Shown here: in pieces, positions 1 to 8,948 of the stretch
Position numbering within the stretch: the first letter of the stretch is position 1
How the letters are laid out: each line of letters opens with the position of its first letter
Source of the DNA: an uncultured Clostridium sp.
GTDB taxonomy: Bacteria > Bacillota > Clostridia > Clostridiales > Clostridiaceae
DNA: 25,921 nt
Assembly: GCA_934746015.1 (NCBI GenBank)
Contig: CAKVEW010000042.1
Coordinates: 1 to 25,921, forward strand
Reading direction: 5' to 3'
The notes under the pieces: model-generated
Databases searched by the model: none
What the model saw: only the letters and a program-made list of their open reading frames with translations
Told to the model about the DNA's origin: nothing
Translations under genes and position numbers: made by a program

Positions 1-26
1 TCAAGTGATTTAACTACAAAATTAAC

Positions 27-62
27 AAAAAGGATATTTTCATTTTTGAAAATATCCTTTTT
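27..62 (-). terminator. Hairpin terminator after the lipoprotein gene
   Basis: A perfect 15-bp inverted repeat (27-41 with 48-62) with a 6-nt loop. Read on the minus strand it ends in a T run, 40 nt past the stop of the lipoprotein gene, so it fits a rho-independent terminator. Its A/T flanks could let it work in both directions. Confidence 0.75.
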
Positions 63-74
63 GTCTACAGTCTG

Positions 75-96
75 AGCTACCTAAAAATAGGTAGCT
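75..96 (+). terminator. Possible plus-strand terminator hairpin
   Basis: An 8-bp perfect stem (75-82 with 89-96) and 6-nt loop, followed on the plus strand by a run of six T. It could end a plus-strand transcript entering from the left of the window. The gene it would serve is not visible. Confidence 0.4.
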
Positions 97-103
97 AACT
101 TTT

Positions 104-976
104 TTATTTAACTGAATCTATAACATCTTGCACAGCTTTTACATAAGTTCCAACTTTAATTGATACTCCTGATACTGCATCTGTATTTCCATCATCATTA
201 ATTAATTTTACTTTTGAAAGATCGAAGTTATTATCAACTATGAACTTTTGTAATAAATCTATTTGTTCATGCCAGTGTTTAGCTTCGCCTTCCTTCATTA
301 CATATTTACCTTCTTCAGATGCTTTTCTCTTCATAGATCCATCTTCTTGCTTAACATCTATATTTACTGCAATTGCTTTTCCATGATTAAATACAACTTT
401 AGTAACTACCATATCTTTCTTCGCTCCAGTTGGATCATAAGGACTTTCAACTATTTTTGCTCCAGTAAATCCAGTTTCTAAATCTTTTCCTGATTTAGCT
501 GCATCTATAACATCTTGTATAGCTTTTACATAAGCTCCAACTTTAATTGAAACTCCTGATACTGCATCTGTATTTCCATCATCATTAGTTAATTTCACCT
601 TAGATACATCAACTTTATTTTCGTTTAAGAAAGCTTCTAATAACTCCATTTGTTCTCCCCAGTTTTTAGCTTCGCCTTCCTTCATTACATAATTACCTTT
701 TTTAGCTTCTTCCTTTTTCATTGTTCCATTTTCTTGACGAACATCTACGGAAACATTTACAGCTTCACCATCTTTAAACTCAACATTTGCTATAATGACA
801 TCCCCTTTTTTGCCACTTTCATCATAAAGCTTTTCATAAGTTTTTGTGCCAGTGAATTTTTGGCTTTGTTCAACATTTGAGCCATTAGTGCTTGTGTCCT
901 TTTTATCTTTGCTTCCACACCCAACTAGTAAAGCTGTTGATAATAAGCAAATTGCAATTATTTTTTTTGATTGCAT
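104..976 (-). CDS. Secreted lipoprotein with two tandem FMN_bind-like domains (PplA-like)
   Basis: Start chosen at the ATG ending at 976, because a GGGGGAG ribosome site sits 5 nt upstream; a longer reading would place that site inside the gene. The 290-residue product begins with a lipoprotein signal peptide (KK, hydrophobic stretch, lipobox LLVGC), so it should be lipid-anchored outside the membrane. The rest is two copies of a ~125-residue domain, each ending in NDDGNTDAVSGVSIKVG. That motif resembles the flavinylation motif of FMN_bind (PF04205) proteins, D-A-V-S-G-A-T. Two such domains behind a lipobox recall PplA, the flavinylated lipoprotein of extracellular electron transfer in Listeria and Enterococcus. 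Oddly, the usual acceptor Thr is Ser (SGVS) in both copies, so covalent flavin attachment is uncertain. No EET partner (ApbE/FmnB, Ndh2, FmnA) lies nearby. Nucleotide identity between the halves points to a fairly recent internal duplication. Confidence 0.8.
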   Translation of the reverse strand: MQSKKIIAICLLSTALLVGCGSKDKKDTSTNGSNVEQSQKFTGTKTYEKLYDESGKKGDVIIANVEFKDGEAVNVSVDVRQENGTMKKEEAKKGNYVMKEGEAKNWGEQMELLEAFLNENKVDVSKVKLTNDDGNTDAVSGVSIKVGAYVKAIQDVIDAAKSGKDLETGFTGAKIVESPYDPTGAKKDMVVTKVVFNHGKAIAVNIDVKQEDGSMKRKASEEGKYVMKEGEAKHWHEQIDLLQKFIVDNNFDLSKVKLINDDGNTDAVSGVSIKVGTYVKAVQDVIDSVK

Positions 977-1010
977 ATAATCTCCCCCTAACAATTAAAA
1001 TCACAGTAAT

Positions 1011-1040
1011 TGTATAACTTATTTGTACATTTTTCAACAA
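1011..1040 (-). promoter_or_regulatory. Candidate sigma-A promoter for the lipoprotein gene
   Basis: On the minus strand, TTGTTG (1035-1040) is separated by 18 nt from TATACA (1011-1016), about 35 nt before the start codon. The match is partial. Confidence 0.4.
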
Positions 1041-1236
1041 CTTTGTTAATAAATTATCTATCCCTTTATGATAATTTGTTTATTTTATATGCAATTTTAT
1101 GCTAATGCGTAATTTTTCTTTAGTTTTTATTAATAATATTCATTAATTTACTCGCTTTATTTACTGATTTACCATTTTTTACTATATTTCTTTTTGATAC
1201 TAGATATTATTATGTCATAATGTTTATATAACCTTT

Positions 1237-1917
1237 TTACTTAATCTTATTCTTATAAAAGTCATCTATATTGTTCCTTATTGCATATATAGTAGCTTGC
1301 ACCCTATCTTCAACACCAATTTTTTTAAACATACTAGTTATGTAGTTTTTTATAGTTTTTTCAGATAAAAACAGTTTATCTGCTATTTCTTTATTTTTTA
1401 ATCCCCTTGATATTTCAAATAATATACTTAATTCTCTATCTGTTAATAAATTTAGGACTTCATTCCTCTTATTGGTTGAAGAGCCTCCATACTTAAAATC
1501 AGTAAACATAACTTTTATTAAGGCTTTATCTATGTACTTGTCTCCTAAATAAACTGTTCTTATAGCTGTAACTACTTCTATACCAGCAGATTCTTTTAAT
1601 ATATAGGCATCAGCACCAATATCTACTGCTTCCATAATAGTATTCTTATCATTTTCCACTGTTAACATTACTACTTTTATATCTTTATATAGTTTTTTTA
1701 AAACCCTTAAAGTATCTAATCCATTTTTTAATGGCATATTTATATCTAATAATACTACATCTGGAACACTATTCTTGATATTCTTAATTAGCTCTTCACC
1801 ATTACTATATTGTCCAATGATTACCAAATCATCTTCAAAGCTAATTATTCTATTAAGCCCTTCCCTTATCAAATCATGATCATCTACTACAATAACATTA
1901 ATCTTACTCTTACTCAT
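1237..1917 (-). CDS. degU: NarL/LuxR-family response regulator (DegU-like)
   Basis: A 226-residue response regulator. Residues ~5-120 form a receiver domain: acidic pocket D12-D13, phosphoacceptor D58 in LLDINMP, T86 and K108 are all in place. Residues ~158-217 form a LuxR-type helix-turn-helix (LTDRELSILFEISRGLKNKEIA, then SEKTIKNYITSMFKKIGV). It should bind DNA as a dimer when phosphorylated by the kinase encoded immediately upstream, whose 3' end it overlaps by 8 bp, implying cotranscription and coupled translation. Length and layout match DegU of Bacillus. The gene name is by resemblance to the DegS/DegU pair; the target genes cannot be read from this window. No convincing terminator was seen after the gene. 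Confidence 0.9.
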   Translation of the reverse strand: MSKSKINVIVVDDHDLIREGLNRIISFEDDLVIIGQYSNGEELIKNIKNSVPDVVLLDINMPLKNGLDTLRVLKKLYKDIKVVMLTVENDKNTIMEAVDIGADAYILKESAGIEVVTAIRTVYLGDKYIDKALIKVMFTDFKYGGSSTNKRNEVLNLLTDRELSILFEISRGLKNKEIADKLFLSEKTIKNYITSMFKKIGVEDRVQATIYAIRNNIDDFYKNKIK

Positions 1918-3079
1918 CCTTTTTTACCTTTCTATTAATTGGAAGTTTTATTTTATATGCAGTTCCCTCATTAGGTGAAGATTTTATTTCTATTCTTCCT
2001 CCTAAGGATGTAACTCTTTCATATATTCCTAATAATCCATAACAATTCCCTTTTCTTTTAGTATTTAAGAGAGTTTCTTTGACATTAAATCCTACACCAT
2101 TATCTTGTACAAATATAGATATGTATTCCTTTAAATAATTAACTCTTAAATCTACTATTTTAGCTGCAGAATGCTTTTTAATATTATTTAATATTTCTTG
2201 AATTATTCTATATGCTGCTATTTGTATTATTTTATCAACTTCCACCTGAAATTCTTCAATAAAAGAGTTAATTTCAATATTGTTTTCAATAGATACTATA
2301 TTTATCATTTCTTTAATTGCTTCAGTTAGCCCCCTTTCTTCTAAAGATAATGGTCTTAAATCATAAATTATTTCCCTTACCTCCTTTAAAGCCATTTTTA
2401 CATTACCTTTAACATCCTCTAATTCTTTTATTCCCTTCTCTAAATCCTTTTTTACTACTACCTTACAGAAATCTAATCTCATCATAGCATTTGCTATATA
2501 CTGAGCAGGTCCATCATGAATTTCTCTGGCTATTCTTTTTCTTTCTATTTCTTGATTTTCTAATAGTTTTATTCCATTTATCATTTTAGAATTATCATCA
2601 TCTTCTTTTAATCCATCTAGAATATTTCCTTCAAGATAACCTAATGCAATATTAATTTGATTTACTGCACCTTCAGCTTCTTCTATGCTTGAATAATATC
2701 CTTTTAATGATCTTTCTAATGAATCTCGTCTTTCAATTAACTCTTTTTCTTCCCTTTGTTTTGTAAAATATTTTGCTCTTACATTTAGAGCTTCTTCATA
2801 AATACTTCCAAATCCATCTTGAGTAGAGTTAATAATATTTTTAGACTCTTCTACCAATTTCATTCTCATATATTTATCTAACTTTTCTAAATTATCCACT
2901 TCTTCTATTACCTTATAGAGCTTAGTTTTTACATCTCTTAATTCAGATTTTTTTACCTCAAGTTCATCTCTCATTCTATCTGAAATATTAAAAATTTTAC
3001 TTTTACCTAAATTAATTTCTTCAATTACATCATTAACAATCTCTTTAATATTATTATCGGAATATTTTGTTTGTTTCAT
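1910..3079 (-). CDS. degS: Cytoplasmic sensor histidine kinase (DegS-like)
   Basis: A 389-residue kinase with no membrane segment. Residues ~1-160 are a long charged coiled-coil sensor region like that of Bacillus DegS. The HisKA_3 dimerisation domain follows, with the phosphorylated His at H188 in RIAREIHDGPAQYIAN. The C-terminal HATPase_c domain shows the N box (IIQEILNNIKKHS), the G1 box (VQDNGVGFN) and the G2-like GLLGIYERV with SPNEGTAYKI. It should autophosphorylate and pass phosphate to the response regulator whose gene overlaps its end. The ATG at 3079 has a GGAGGAG site just upstream. The absence of membrane segments and the DegS-type N-terminus argue for an intracellular signal. The pair likely forms one two-gene operon. 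Confidence 0.9.
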   Translation of the reverse strand: MKQTKYSDNNIKEIVNDVIEEINLGKSKIFNISDRMRDELEVKKSELRDVKTKLYKVIEEVDNLEKLDKYMRMKLVEESKNIINSTQDGFGSIYEEALNVRAKYFTKQREEKELIERRDSLERSLKGYYSSIEEAEGAVNQINIALGYLEGNILDGLKEDDDNSKMINGIKLLENQEIERKRIAREIHDGPAQYIANAMMRLDFCKVVVKKDLEKGIKELEDVKGNVKMALKEVREIIYDLRPLSLEERGLTEAIKEMINIVSIENNIEINSFIEEFQVEVDKIIQIAAYRIIQEILNNIKKHSAAKIVDLRVNYLKEYISIFVQDNGVGFNVKETLLNTKRKGNCYGLLGIYERVTSLGGRIEIKSSPNEGTAYKIKLPINRKVKKDE

Positions 3080-3168
3080 AGCTCCTCCATTACATTTTAT
3101 TAAAAAAATACTAATATTTATAAAAGTATCATATTTTTCTATAATAGTAAAATTATTATTATATAATA

Positions 3169-3220
3169 AAAATGTACTTTATATTAAATATTCTATAACA
3201 TTTAATATAAAGTACATTTT
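3169..3220 (-). terminator. Long hairpin terminator after the CDF transporter gene
   Basis: A perfect 21-bp inverted repeat (3169-3189 with 3200-3220) with a 10-nt loop, followed on the minus strand by a T-rich run. It lies about 10 nt past the stop of the CDF gene and separates it from the two-component operon. Confidence 0.8.
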
Positions 3221-3230
3221 ATTAACAAAT

Positions 3231-4133
3231 TTAAATTGCCCATTTTCTATTTTTAGTAAAAGATATACTTAACCACTTCTTTAAATCAAAATGATTTGTT
3301 TTTTTATCAATAATTTCTCTAACCTTATCCATATCTTCTACTGATTTTATTTTAGATTCATTTGAAATAATAAAATCTATTTCAATTCTTAGCTCTCTTC
3401 CAATCTTTACAACTCTAGCTATTGACTCCTCTAAATTATATTCTTTTTCTATTTCCTTTACTAACTGTAATATGTCATAATTTATTTCATCATTTGCACT
3501 TGAGTAAATAAGTTCCTTAAATGCTGCAATAATAGAAGTTATAGGCATTCTTAAAAATATGCAGGATGATAATATTACCATTCCTGGATCCACATATATT
3601 GAAAGCTTATATAACCCAATATATTTAAGCAATAATGAAAGTAAAAAGCCTATTAAAACACCAACACTTATCATAGCATCCATAAACCATTGATTACTTT
3701 CTACCTTTACTATTTCTGAATTAAGATTTTTTGATGTCTTTCTCATATAAAAGTATATCCATGTACATCCAACAGAAGATATTAATGCATATCCTAAAGC
3801 AAATCCTTCTTCTACATTATTTCCACCATTCATAACTTGCTTAATTGCTGAAAACATAGTTATTGAACACATTATTAATAGTACTACTGACTTAAGTATT
3901 ACTATTATTGGCTCTAGGTTGCACTTTCCAAAAGGATATTTTTTAATATCCTTTTTATTAATAAAATTAGTAGCTATAATTGCAAATAGGGCTAGTCCTA
4001 AACTTATTAATGAGTATAATCCATCAAATTGAATCATTTCAGATTTTATCGCTCATCCCCAAGCAATGCCTAGTACAGCGAAGAACAATCCACCACAAGC
4101 TGAAAATTTAAGCATTTTGTTTTCCGCTTCCAT
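3231..4133 (-). pseudogene. Cation diffusion facilitator transporter interrupted by an in-frame TGA
   Basis: From the ATG at 4133, which has an AAAGGAG site at ideal distance, the reading frame spans 300 codons, the usual length of a cation diffusion facilitator (CDF) metal exporter. A TGA at 4053-4055 (codon 27) breaks it inside the first membrane helix: MEAENKMLKFSACGGLFFAV, then LGIAWG, stop, AIKSEMIQFDG. Translation resumes in the same frame as the 268-residue remainder with TM2 (FDGLYSLISLGLALFAIIAT), several further helices, the TM5 acidic position (NQWFMDAMISVG) and a C-terminal cytoplasmic domain (~210-300). The internal ATG at 4037 has no ribosome site. A single change from a TTA or TGG codon would explain the stop. 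Either this is a recent pseudogene, or it is a sequencing error; a functional TM1-less protein by re-initiation is less likely. The promoter and terminator look intact. Confidence 0.75.
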
Positions 4134-4168
4134 AATATCACTCCTTTAACATATAATCTCTTATTTAT

Positions 4169-4197
4169 ATCTTATTCTTTTATAGAATTATCCTCAA
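4169..4197 (-). promoter_or_regulatory. Candidate sigma-A promoter of the CDF gene
   Basis: On the minus strand, TTGAGG (4192-4197), 17 nt, TAAGAT (4169-4174), about 30 nt before the ATG at 4133. An 8-bp inverted repeat (4200-4207 with 4222-4229) lies just upstream of the -35 and could be an operator, but the match is short. Confidence 0.5.
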
Positions 4198-4260
4198 CTC
4201 ATTAATATAAGCTAATATTTCTATTAATGTGGGGATTTATATTTTTATTTTTTAATAAAA

Positions 4261-4300
4261 AAGCATAAAAGTACATTATTCTCAATATACTTTTATGCTT
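4261..4300 (-). terminator. Hairpin terminator after the chemotaxis receptor gene
   Basis: A 13-bp perfect stem (4261-4273 with 4288-4300), followed on the minus strand by a run of T. It lies directly after the stop codon of the chemoreceptor gene. Confidence 0.75.
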
Positions 4301-4308
4301 AAATTATT

Positions 4309-6027
4309 TTAGTTTACTGTAAACTTTTTAATTTCCACATTCATTGAATTTGTATTATTACTTAATTCTTCACCAACTTCAGCGATTCCTTGAGCCATTA
4401 CACTTAATTCTTCTGAAAAATTCTTAATTTCTTCAGATGAACGAGATATTTCATCTAATAAATCACTAGCCTTTTCAACAGAGTTAAAAATAATTTCCTT
4501 TTCTTCTAGCACATTATCCATTTCATTATTAACATTAACTATTTTAGGAAATAATTCTACTATCCTATTTACTATTTCTTTAAAGGATATAATAGAGTTA
4601 TCAATAACTTCAAATTGATTAGATAACTTACTATTAACTATAAAGGATAAATCTTTAGCATCATTCCCTTCAGATATTACAGTTCCTAAAAGTTTATTTA
4701 TATCTAAAGATGAAGTTTTAACTTCTTCTGCTAGCTTTCTTATCTCATTTGCTACTACAGCAAAGCCTTTGCCACTTTCTCCAACTCTAGCTGCTTCTAT
4801 TGCTGCATTTAGGGCTAAAAGATTAGTTTGATCTGCTATTGAATCTATAAATGTGGTTATGTTCTTTATTTTCTCAAGTGAATTATGTAATCCTTCAAGC
4901 TTTTCATTCATATTAAGAGAAGATTCTTGTATATCGCTCTTAGATACTTGCAATTCTATTAATGACTTATTATTTGTATCTAGCTGTTTATTAATTGATA
5001 CTAATAAACTATTTATTTCTGTTATTGATGATTTAATTTCTTCAATTAACTTTCCAAACCCATTTAATAAACTATTAATTTTCTTTGTATCTTCATTTTG
5101 AATAAAGATATTAGAATCTATTTCTTGTATTGTTGCAGTAACTTCTTCTGATGAGGCTGCCATTTCCCTACTTGAATTAGATAAAATATCTATGTTGCTA
5201 ATTTCTTTCTCAGAAGAAATCATTATTTCATTTATCATTATAGATATTTTATCTTGTAAGTTATTTATATAACTTGCAATTAAATTAAATTCATCACTAC
5301 TCTCAATAATAATTTTATTAGTTAAATCTCCATTTGAAATGTTTACTAAGCTATTTATAATTTTTTTAACCTTTTTATTAATTGATTTTGAAAGCAATAA
5401 AGACATAATAGTATATATTACAATTAAGAAAATAGATAATATTCCAAGCTGAAGTAAGATTGTATTTTTTATATTAATAATATCTGTAACATCACTGTCT
5501 ATTTCTAATATTGCCTTTATTGTCCCATCAGAAGACTTTATTGGATAATATGCATTAATACTTGTCTTATTCTTCTCTGTTACCTTATGTGAAACAACTT
5601 CACCATTAAATGCTTCATTTATTTCATTAGTTAACTTAATTTTTTTTCCAAAACTAAGGAGATTGTTTTGGGTATCAATTAATATCTCCCCTTCTCCATT
5701 ACTATCTTTTATTAATATTGCAGAATAGCTAACATCTTCATTGCTTTTTCCATTTAATAAATCACTTTTTAATTTTTTATAATCATAACTTCCAGTAGTT
5801 TTATTTTTTAATACCTCTTCTATATCAGCAGTTGATATAGATCCCTTTACATTTTTCCCCATTATCAATATATCTTTTTCTATAGAATTCAATATATTCC
5901 TAAACATTAAAATATTTATGGATAGTAATATAATAATAGCTATAACAGTTATTGTAACAGTAGTAGTAAATATTTTTCTTCCGATATTTTTCGATTTATT
6001 TTTATTATTCTTAAATTTATTCCTCAT
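4309..6027 (-). CDS. Methyl-accepting chemotaxis protein (membrane chemoreceptor)
   Basis: Start set at the ATG at 6027, since a GGGGG site lies 5 nt upstream; an upstream TTG would overlap that site. The 572-residue protein has TM1 (~20-42), an extracytoplasmic sensor region of ~145 residues (~45-188), TM2 (~189-213), a HAMP domain (~214-265) and a long cytoplasmic coiled coil. The highly conserved signalling tip is at ~396-436: [20 protein letters not shown] followed by [18 protein letters not shown]. This part binds CheA/CheW and controls flagellar rotation. The sensor region carries a single-Cache-like pattern ([11 protein letters not shown], then [18 protein letters not shown]); the ligand is unknown. 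No che genes are adjacent, so it is an orphan receptor with its own promoter and terminator. Confidence 0.93.
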   Translation of the reverse strand: MRNKFKNNKNKSKNIGRKIFTTTVTITVIAIIILLSINILMFRNILNSIEKDILIMGKNVKGSISTADIEEVLKNKTTGSYDYKKLKSDLLNGKSNEDVSYSAILIKDSNGEGEILIDTQNNLLSFGKKIKLTNEINEAFNGEVVSHKVTEKNKTSINAYYPIKSSDGTIKAILEIDSDVTDIINIKNTILLQLGILSIFLIVIYTIMSLLLSKSINKKVKKIINSLVNISNGDLTNKIIIESSDEFNLIASYINNLQDKISIMINEIMISSEKEISNIDILSNSSREMAASSEEVTATIQEIDSNIFIQNEDTKKINSLLNGFGKLIEEIKSSITEINSLLVSINKQLDTNNKSLIELQVSKSDIQESSLNMNEKLEGLHNSLEKIKNITTFIDSIADQTNLLALNAAIEAARVGESGKGFAVVANEIRKLAEEVKTSSLDINKLLGTVISEGNDAKDLSFIVNSKLSNQFEVIDNSIISFKEIVNRIVELFPKIVNVNNEMDNVLEEKEIIFNSVEKASDLLDEISRSSEEIKNFSEELSVMAQGIAEVGEELSNNTNSMNVEIKKFTVN

Positions 6028-6065
6028 AATTACCCCCAACTTATGTAAAAATAATATATTCTATT

Positions 6066-6094
6066 ATTGTAAACATTTTGAAAGTTTTTGTAAA
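6066..6094 (-). promoter_or_regulatory. Candidate promoter of the chemoreceptor gene
   Basis: On the minus strand, TTTACA (6089-6094), 17 nt, TACAAT (6066-6071), about 40 nt before the start codon. It is sigma-A-like; no sigma-28 motif was recognised. Confidence 0.5.
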
Positions 6095-6166
6095 TAAATA
6101 TATATTTATTTTATACATTTTTGTGTATATTTTTTAAAAATATATTGAAATTTTTCCCATTTTTTG

Positions 6167-6195
6167 TTGAAATAATTATTCTTTGGAGTTAAACT
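6167..6195 (+). promoter_or_regulatory. Candidate promoter of the vanW-family gene
   Basis: TTGAAA (6167-6172), 17 nt, TAAACT (6190-6195), in the divergent gap shared with the chemoreceptor promoter. Confidence 0.45.
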
Positions 6196-6244
6196 ATATA
6201 TATATGTATATATAATACAATACCTTAAAGGAAAGTTGGTACTT

Positions 6245-7555
6245 ATGGAAAATAATAGTCTTAACACAAAAACACCAAAGGAAGTGGTAGAAGATAAGAA
6301 AAGTACAATTTTCAAATCAAAGGGTTTTAAGATTACACTTGTATCATTTTTAATCTTACTTATTGGTATAGGTTATTGGTTATTTAGGAATATTAAATTA
6401 ATTGATAGTTATAGTGATAAAGTTTATCCAGGAGCTTATATACTAAGTAAAGATTTATCTGGATTAAATACTGAAGATTTACATAATACTCTTGTTTCTT
6501 TAGTAAATGATATAAGTAATAAAGAAGTATCTGTTACAGCAAATGATCAAAAGTTCAATATTTCTTATAAAGATTTAGAGGCTAACATAAACTATAATGA
6601 ATTAGAAGAAGAAATCTTAAGTTTTGGTAAAAATGAAAGTTTCTTTAATAAAATTAACTTAATCAAAAAGCCTACTAATAGAGAATATGAATTCGAAGTT
6701 TTATTTAACGAAGAAAAATTAACTAATTTTGTATCTAATATATCAAGTGCAATAGATGTTTCTCCTACTAATGCCTCTATTAACATTTCTGGAGGAATTA
6801 GTATTACTAATGATACAACTGGACTTAAATTAAATTCATCACAACTACTTGATACAATTAAGAATCAAATTAAAGATATGAAAGCTCCTAATATTATAGA
6901 GGTTACTGGAAATGTAGATGTGGTGGAAGCATCTATTAAAGCTAGTGATTTAGCAACAGTTAATAATAAAATTTCTTCTTTCACAACTCATTATTCGTCC
7001 GGTCCAAGTGGGACAAATCTTCAAATAGCAGCAAGAAATATTGATAATAGTATAGTTATGCCAGGTGAAACCTTCTCTACTGAAAAGGCTATTGGTCCAA
7101 CAACTATAGCAAATGGATTTGTTGAAGCCAACACTTATGTTGGTGGTGAAGTAGTTCCTGGAGTAGGTGGTGGAGTTTGTCAAGTTGCTTCAACTCTATA
7201 TAATACTATGTTAAGAGCAGGCATAGTACCTACTGAAAGACTTAATCATATGATGAAGGTTTCTTATGTTCCTATAGGATTAGATGCTACTTTAGCCGAT
7301 AATCTTATAGATTTAAAATTTGTCAATGATTTCGATTTTCCTATAGTAATAAATTCTTATGCTAGTAATGGAAACTTAACTATAGAATTTTGGTCTAATG
7401 ATACTGTTATGAATGGTATTACTTATGAACCAGTATCTGTACCTTTAGGACCACTAAGTGCAGATGCATATTTATATGGATATAATTCAAATGGTGAGTT
7501 AGTAGTTAATAAATACCTAGATAGAAGTACCTATCAACCACTTCCTAATAATTAA
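6245..7555 (+). CDS. Membrane-anchored VanW family protein with peptidoglycan-binding-like domain
   Basis: A 436-residue protein from the ATG at 6245. An AAAGGAAAG site lies upstream at a rather long distance; a TTG at 6236 is too close to it to be preferred. A short cytoplasmic tail precedes one membrane helix (~29-47), so the body lies outside the cell. Residues ~60-220 resemble the PG_binding_4 domain. Residues ~235-375 are the VanW domain, with TNLQIAARNIDNSIVMPGETF, GGEVVPGVGGGVCQVASTLYN and the ADNLIDLKFVNDFDFPIVI region. VanW proteins occur in some vancomycin-resistance clusters and widely in clostridia with an unclear cell-envelope role; no van genes are present here, so resistance should not be inferred. 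The gene stands alone, with a divergent receptor upstream and a shared bidirectional terminator downstream. Confidence 0.9.
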   Translation: MENNSLNTKTPKEVVEDKKSTIFKSKGFKITLVSFLILLIGIGYWLFRNIKLIDSYSDKVYPGAYILSKDLSGLNTEDLHNTLVSLVNDISNKEVSVTANDQKFNISYKDLEANINYNELEEEILSFGKNESFFNKINLIKKPTNREYEFEVLFNEEKLTNFVSNISSAIDVSPTNASINISGGISITNDTTGLKLNSSQLLDTIKNQIKDMKAPNIIEVTGNVDVVEASIKASDLATVNNKISSFTTHYSSGPSGTNLQIAARNIDNSIVMPGETFSTEKAIGPTTIANGFVEANTYVGGEVVPGVGGGVCQVASTLYNTMLRAGIVPTERLNHMMKVSYVPIGLDATLADNLIDLKFVNDFDFPIVINSYASNGNLTIEFWSNDTVMNGITYEPVSVPLGPLSADAYLYGYNSNGELVVNKYLDRSTYQPLPNN

Positions 7556-7602
7556 ATTAAAAAAAGATAATTTGCGTTGTGCAAATTATCTTTTTTTAAT
7601 TT
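7554..7602. terminator. Bidirectional terminator between convergent genes
   Basis: A perfect 22-bp inverted repeat (7554-7575 with 7581-7602) with a 5-nt loop, and seven A before and seven T after the core stem. It serves the vanW-family gene and the flavoprotein gene, and it overlaps both stop codons. Confidence 0.9.
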
Positions 7603-8806
7603 AATTTCCTAACATCCCAGCTAAATAACCAGTAGAAAATGCCATTTGTAAATTAAATCCACCAGTTTCTGCATCTATATCTATTACTTCTCCTGCAAAA
7701 AATAAATTTTTAATTTTTTTAGATTCCATAGTAGAAGAATTTATTTCTTTTACACTAACTCCTCCACTAGTTACCATAGCAGCTTTTATAGTAATAGTAT
7801 CCTCTACTGTTAAACCCATTTCCTTTATATATTCTATTAATTTCAGTTCATCTTCTTTTTTCAATTCTGCTACTTTAACTTCAGTTAAGTTTAATATATT
7901 TAGTATTTCTTTAATAAAATTTTGTGGTAAATACTCTTTTAAATTATTTAATATACTTTTATTACTACCTCTTATTATTTTTGATAATTCATCTTTAGAT
8001 ATATCAGGTAAAAAGTCAATTTTTATGTTAACTTCTCCATCCTTTAATAACTTATTTATATAAGAAGAAAACTTAAGTACTCCTGGTCCTGATATTCCAA
8101 AGTGTGTAAATATCATATCTCCTTGTCTTTGAATTTTCTTCTTTTTAATAGTAGTGCTTATTACTACTTCTTTCATTGCTACTCCTTGCAGATTTTTAAC
8201 AAATCCATCTTTAGTTACTAAAGGTATTAAAGCTGGATAAAAGTTATTAATAGTATGGCCATGATTTTGAAGTATTTCAAACATACTTCCATCAGAACCT
8301 GTTGTAGGATGGCTCTTTCCACCTGTTGTAATTATTACCTTATCAGCTAATACTTCTTTTCCTTCTTCAGTTACTATTCCTTTAATAGTATTATCATTAA
8401 TTATTAAGTCTTTAACTTTAGTATTATAATAAATTCTTACATCATTTTTCATAAGATCTCTTTTGAAAATCTCAATTACTTCATCTGCTTTATCACTTTT
8501 GGTAAATACCTTTTGGTCATACTCAACCTTATATTCTAATCCCTTGCTTGAAAAGTACTCTAAAAGATCTCTGTTAGTAAATGTATAAAGGGCACTATAT
8601 AAAAATTTCTTATTAGTAACAATCTTATCAAAAAATTCTTCTATATCTCTATTATTTGTAATATTACATCTTCCACCACCAGTAAGCTTTAACTTCTTAC
8701 CAATTTCATTATTTCTTTCTATTAAAATAACCTCATTATTTTTTGAAGCTGAAAGGGCAGCCATAATTCCTGCTGGACCAGCTCCAATAACTATAACCTT
8801 TGACAT
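7601..8806 (-). CDS. HI0933/YhiN-family FAD-dependent oxidoreductase (flavoprotein)
   Basis: A 401-residue flavoprotein. The N-terminus has the Rossmann dinucleotide motif GAGPAGIMAALSAS (7-20) followed by an acidic residue in ILIERN, then the family hallmark GKKLKLTGGGRCNITN. The C-terminus carries the second FAD motif, FFAGEVIDIDAETGGFNLQM. This is the layout of the HI0933-like (PF03486) family, sometimes annotated BaiN or aminoacetone oxidase family; the natural substrate is generally unknown. The ATG at 8806 follows an AAGGAG site. A possible promoter (TTCACA, 16 nt, TATAAT) overlaps the terminator of the upstream ABC operon. The gene is monocistronic. Naming it BaiN would imply bile-acid metabolism, which nothing here supports. 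Confidence 0.92.
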   Translation of the reverse strand: MSKVIVIGAGPAGIMAALSASKNNEVILIERNNEIGKKLKLTGGGRCNITNNRDIEEFFDKIVTNKKFLYSALYTFTNRDLLEYFSSKGLEYKVEYDQKVFTKSDKADEVIEIFKRDLMKNDVRIYYNTKVKDLIINDNTIKGIVTEEGKEVLADKVIITTGGKSHPTTGSDGSMFEILQNHGHTINNFYPALIPLVTKDGFVKNLQGVAMKEVVISTTIKKKKIQRQGDMIFTHFGISGPGVLKFSSYINKLLKDGEVNIKIDFLPDISKDELSKIIRGSNKSILNNLKEYLPQNFIKEILNILNLTEVKVAELKKEDELKLIEYIKEMGLTVEDTITIKAAMVTSGGVSVKEINSSTMESKKIKNLFFAGEVIDIDAETGGFNLQMAFSTGYLAGMLGN

Positions 8807-8864
8807 ATGTATCTCCTTAATTTATCTATATTCTTTGACATCTATTATATACTAAAAATAAAAA

Positions 8865-8924
8865 GTGTGAAATATAATATTAATTTTAGTCTTTTTATAA
8901 AACTATAACTATTATATTTCACAC
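8865..8924 (-). terminator. Hairpin terminator at the end of the ABC exporter operon
   Basis: A 14-bp perfect stem (8865-8878 with 8911-8924) with a 32-nt loop, followed on the minus strand by a T-rich run. It lies 25 nt past the permease stop codon. Confidence 0.65.
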
Positions 8925-8948
8925 AATACTTAAACTTACATATTACAT

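Noticed and set aside
4053..4055. In-frame TGA of the CDF gene as a selenocysteine codon
   Set aside because: No convincing SECIS-type hairpin follows it, CDF transporters are not known selenoproteins, and a hydrophobic or aromatic residue is expected at this place in the first helix.
4853..5101. Plus-strand open frame inside the chemoreceptor gene
   Set aside because: It is the antisense shadow of the conserved receptor coding sequence, with no ribosome site or recognisable product.
6236..7555. Vancomycin resistance determinant
   Set aside because: VanW-domain proteins are widespread in clostridia; no vanR/S/H/A/X-type gene is present in the window.
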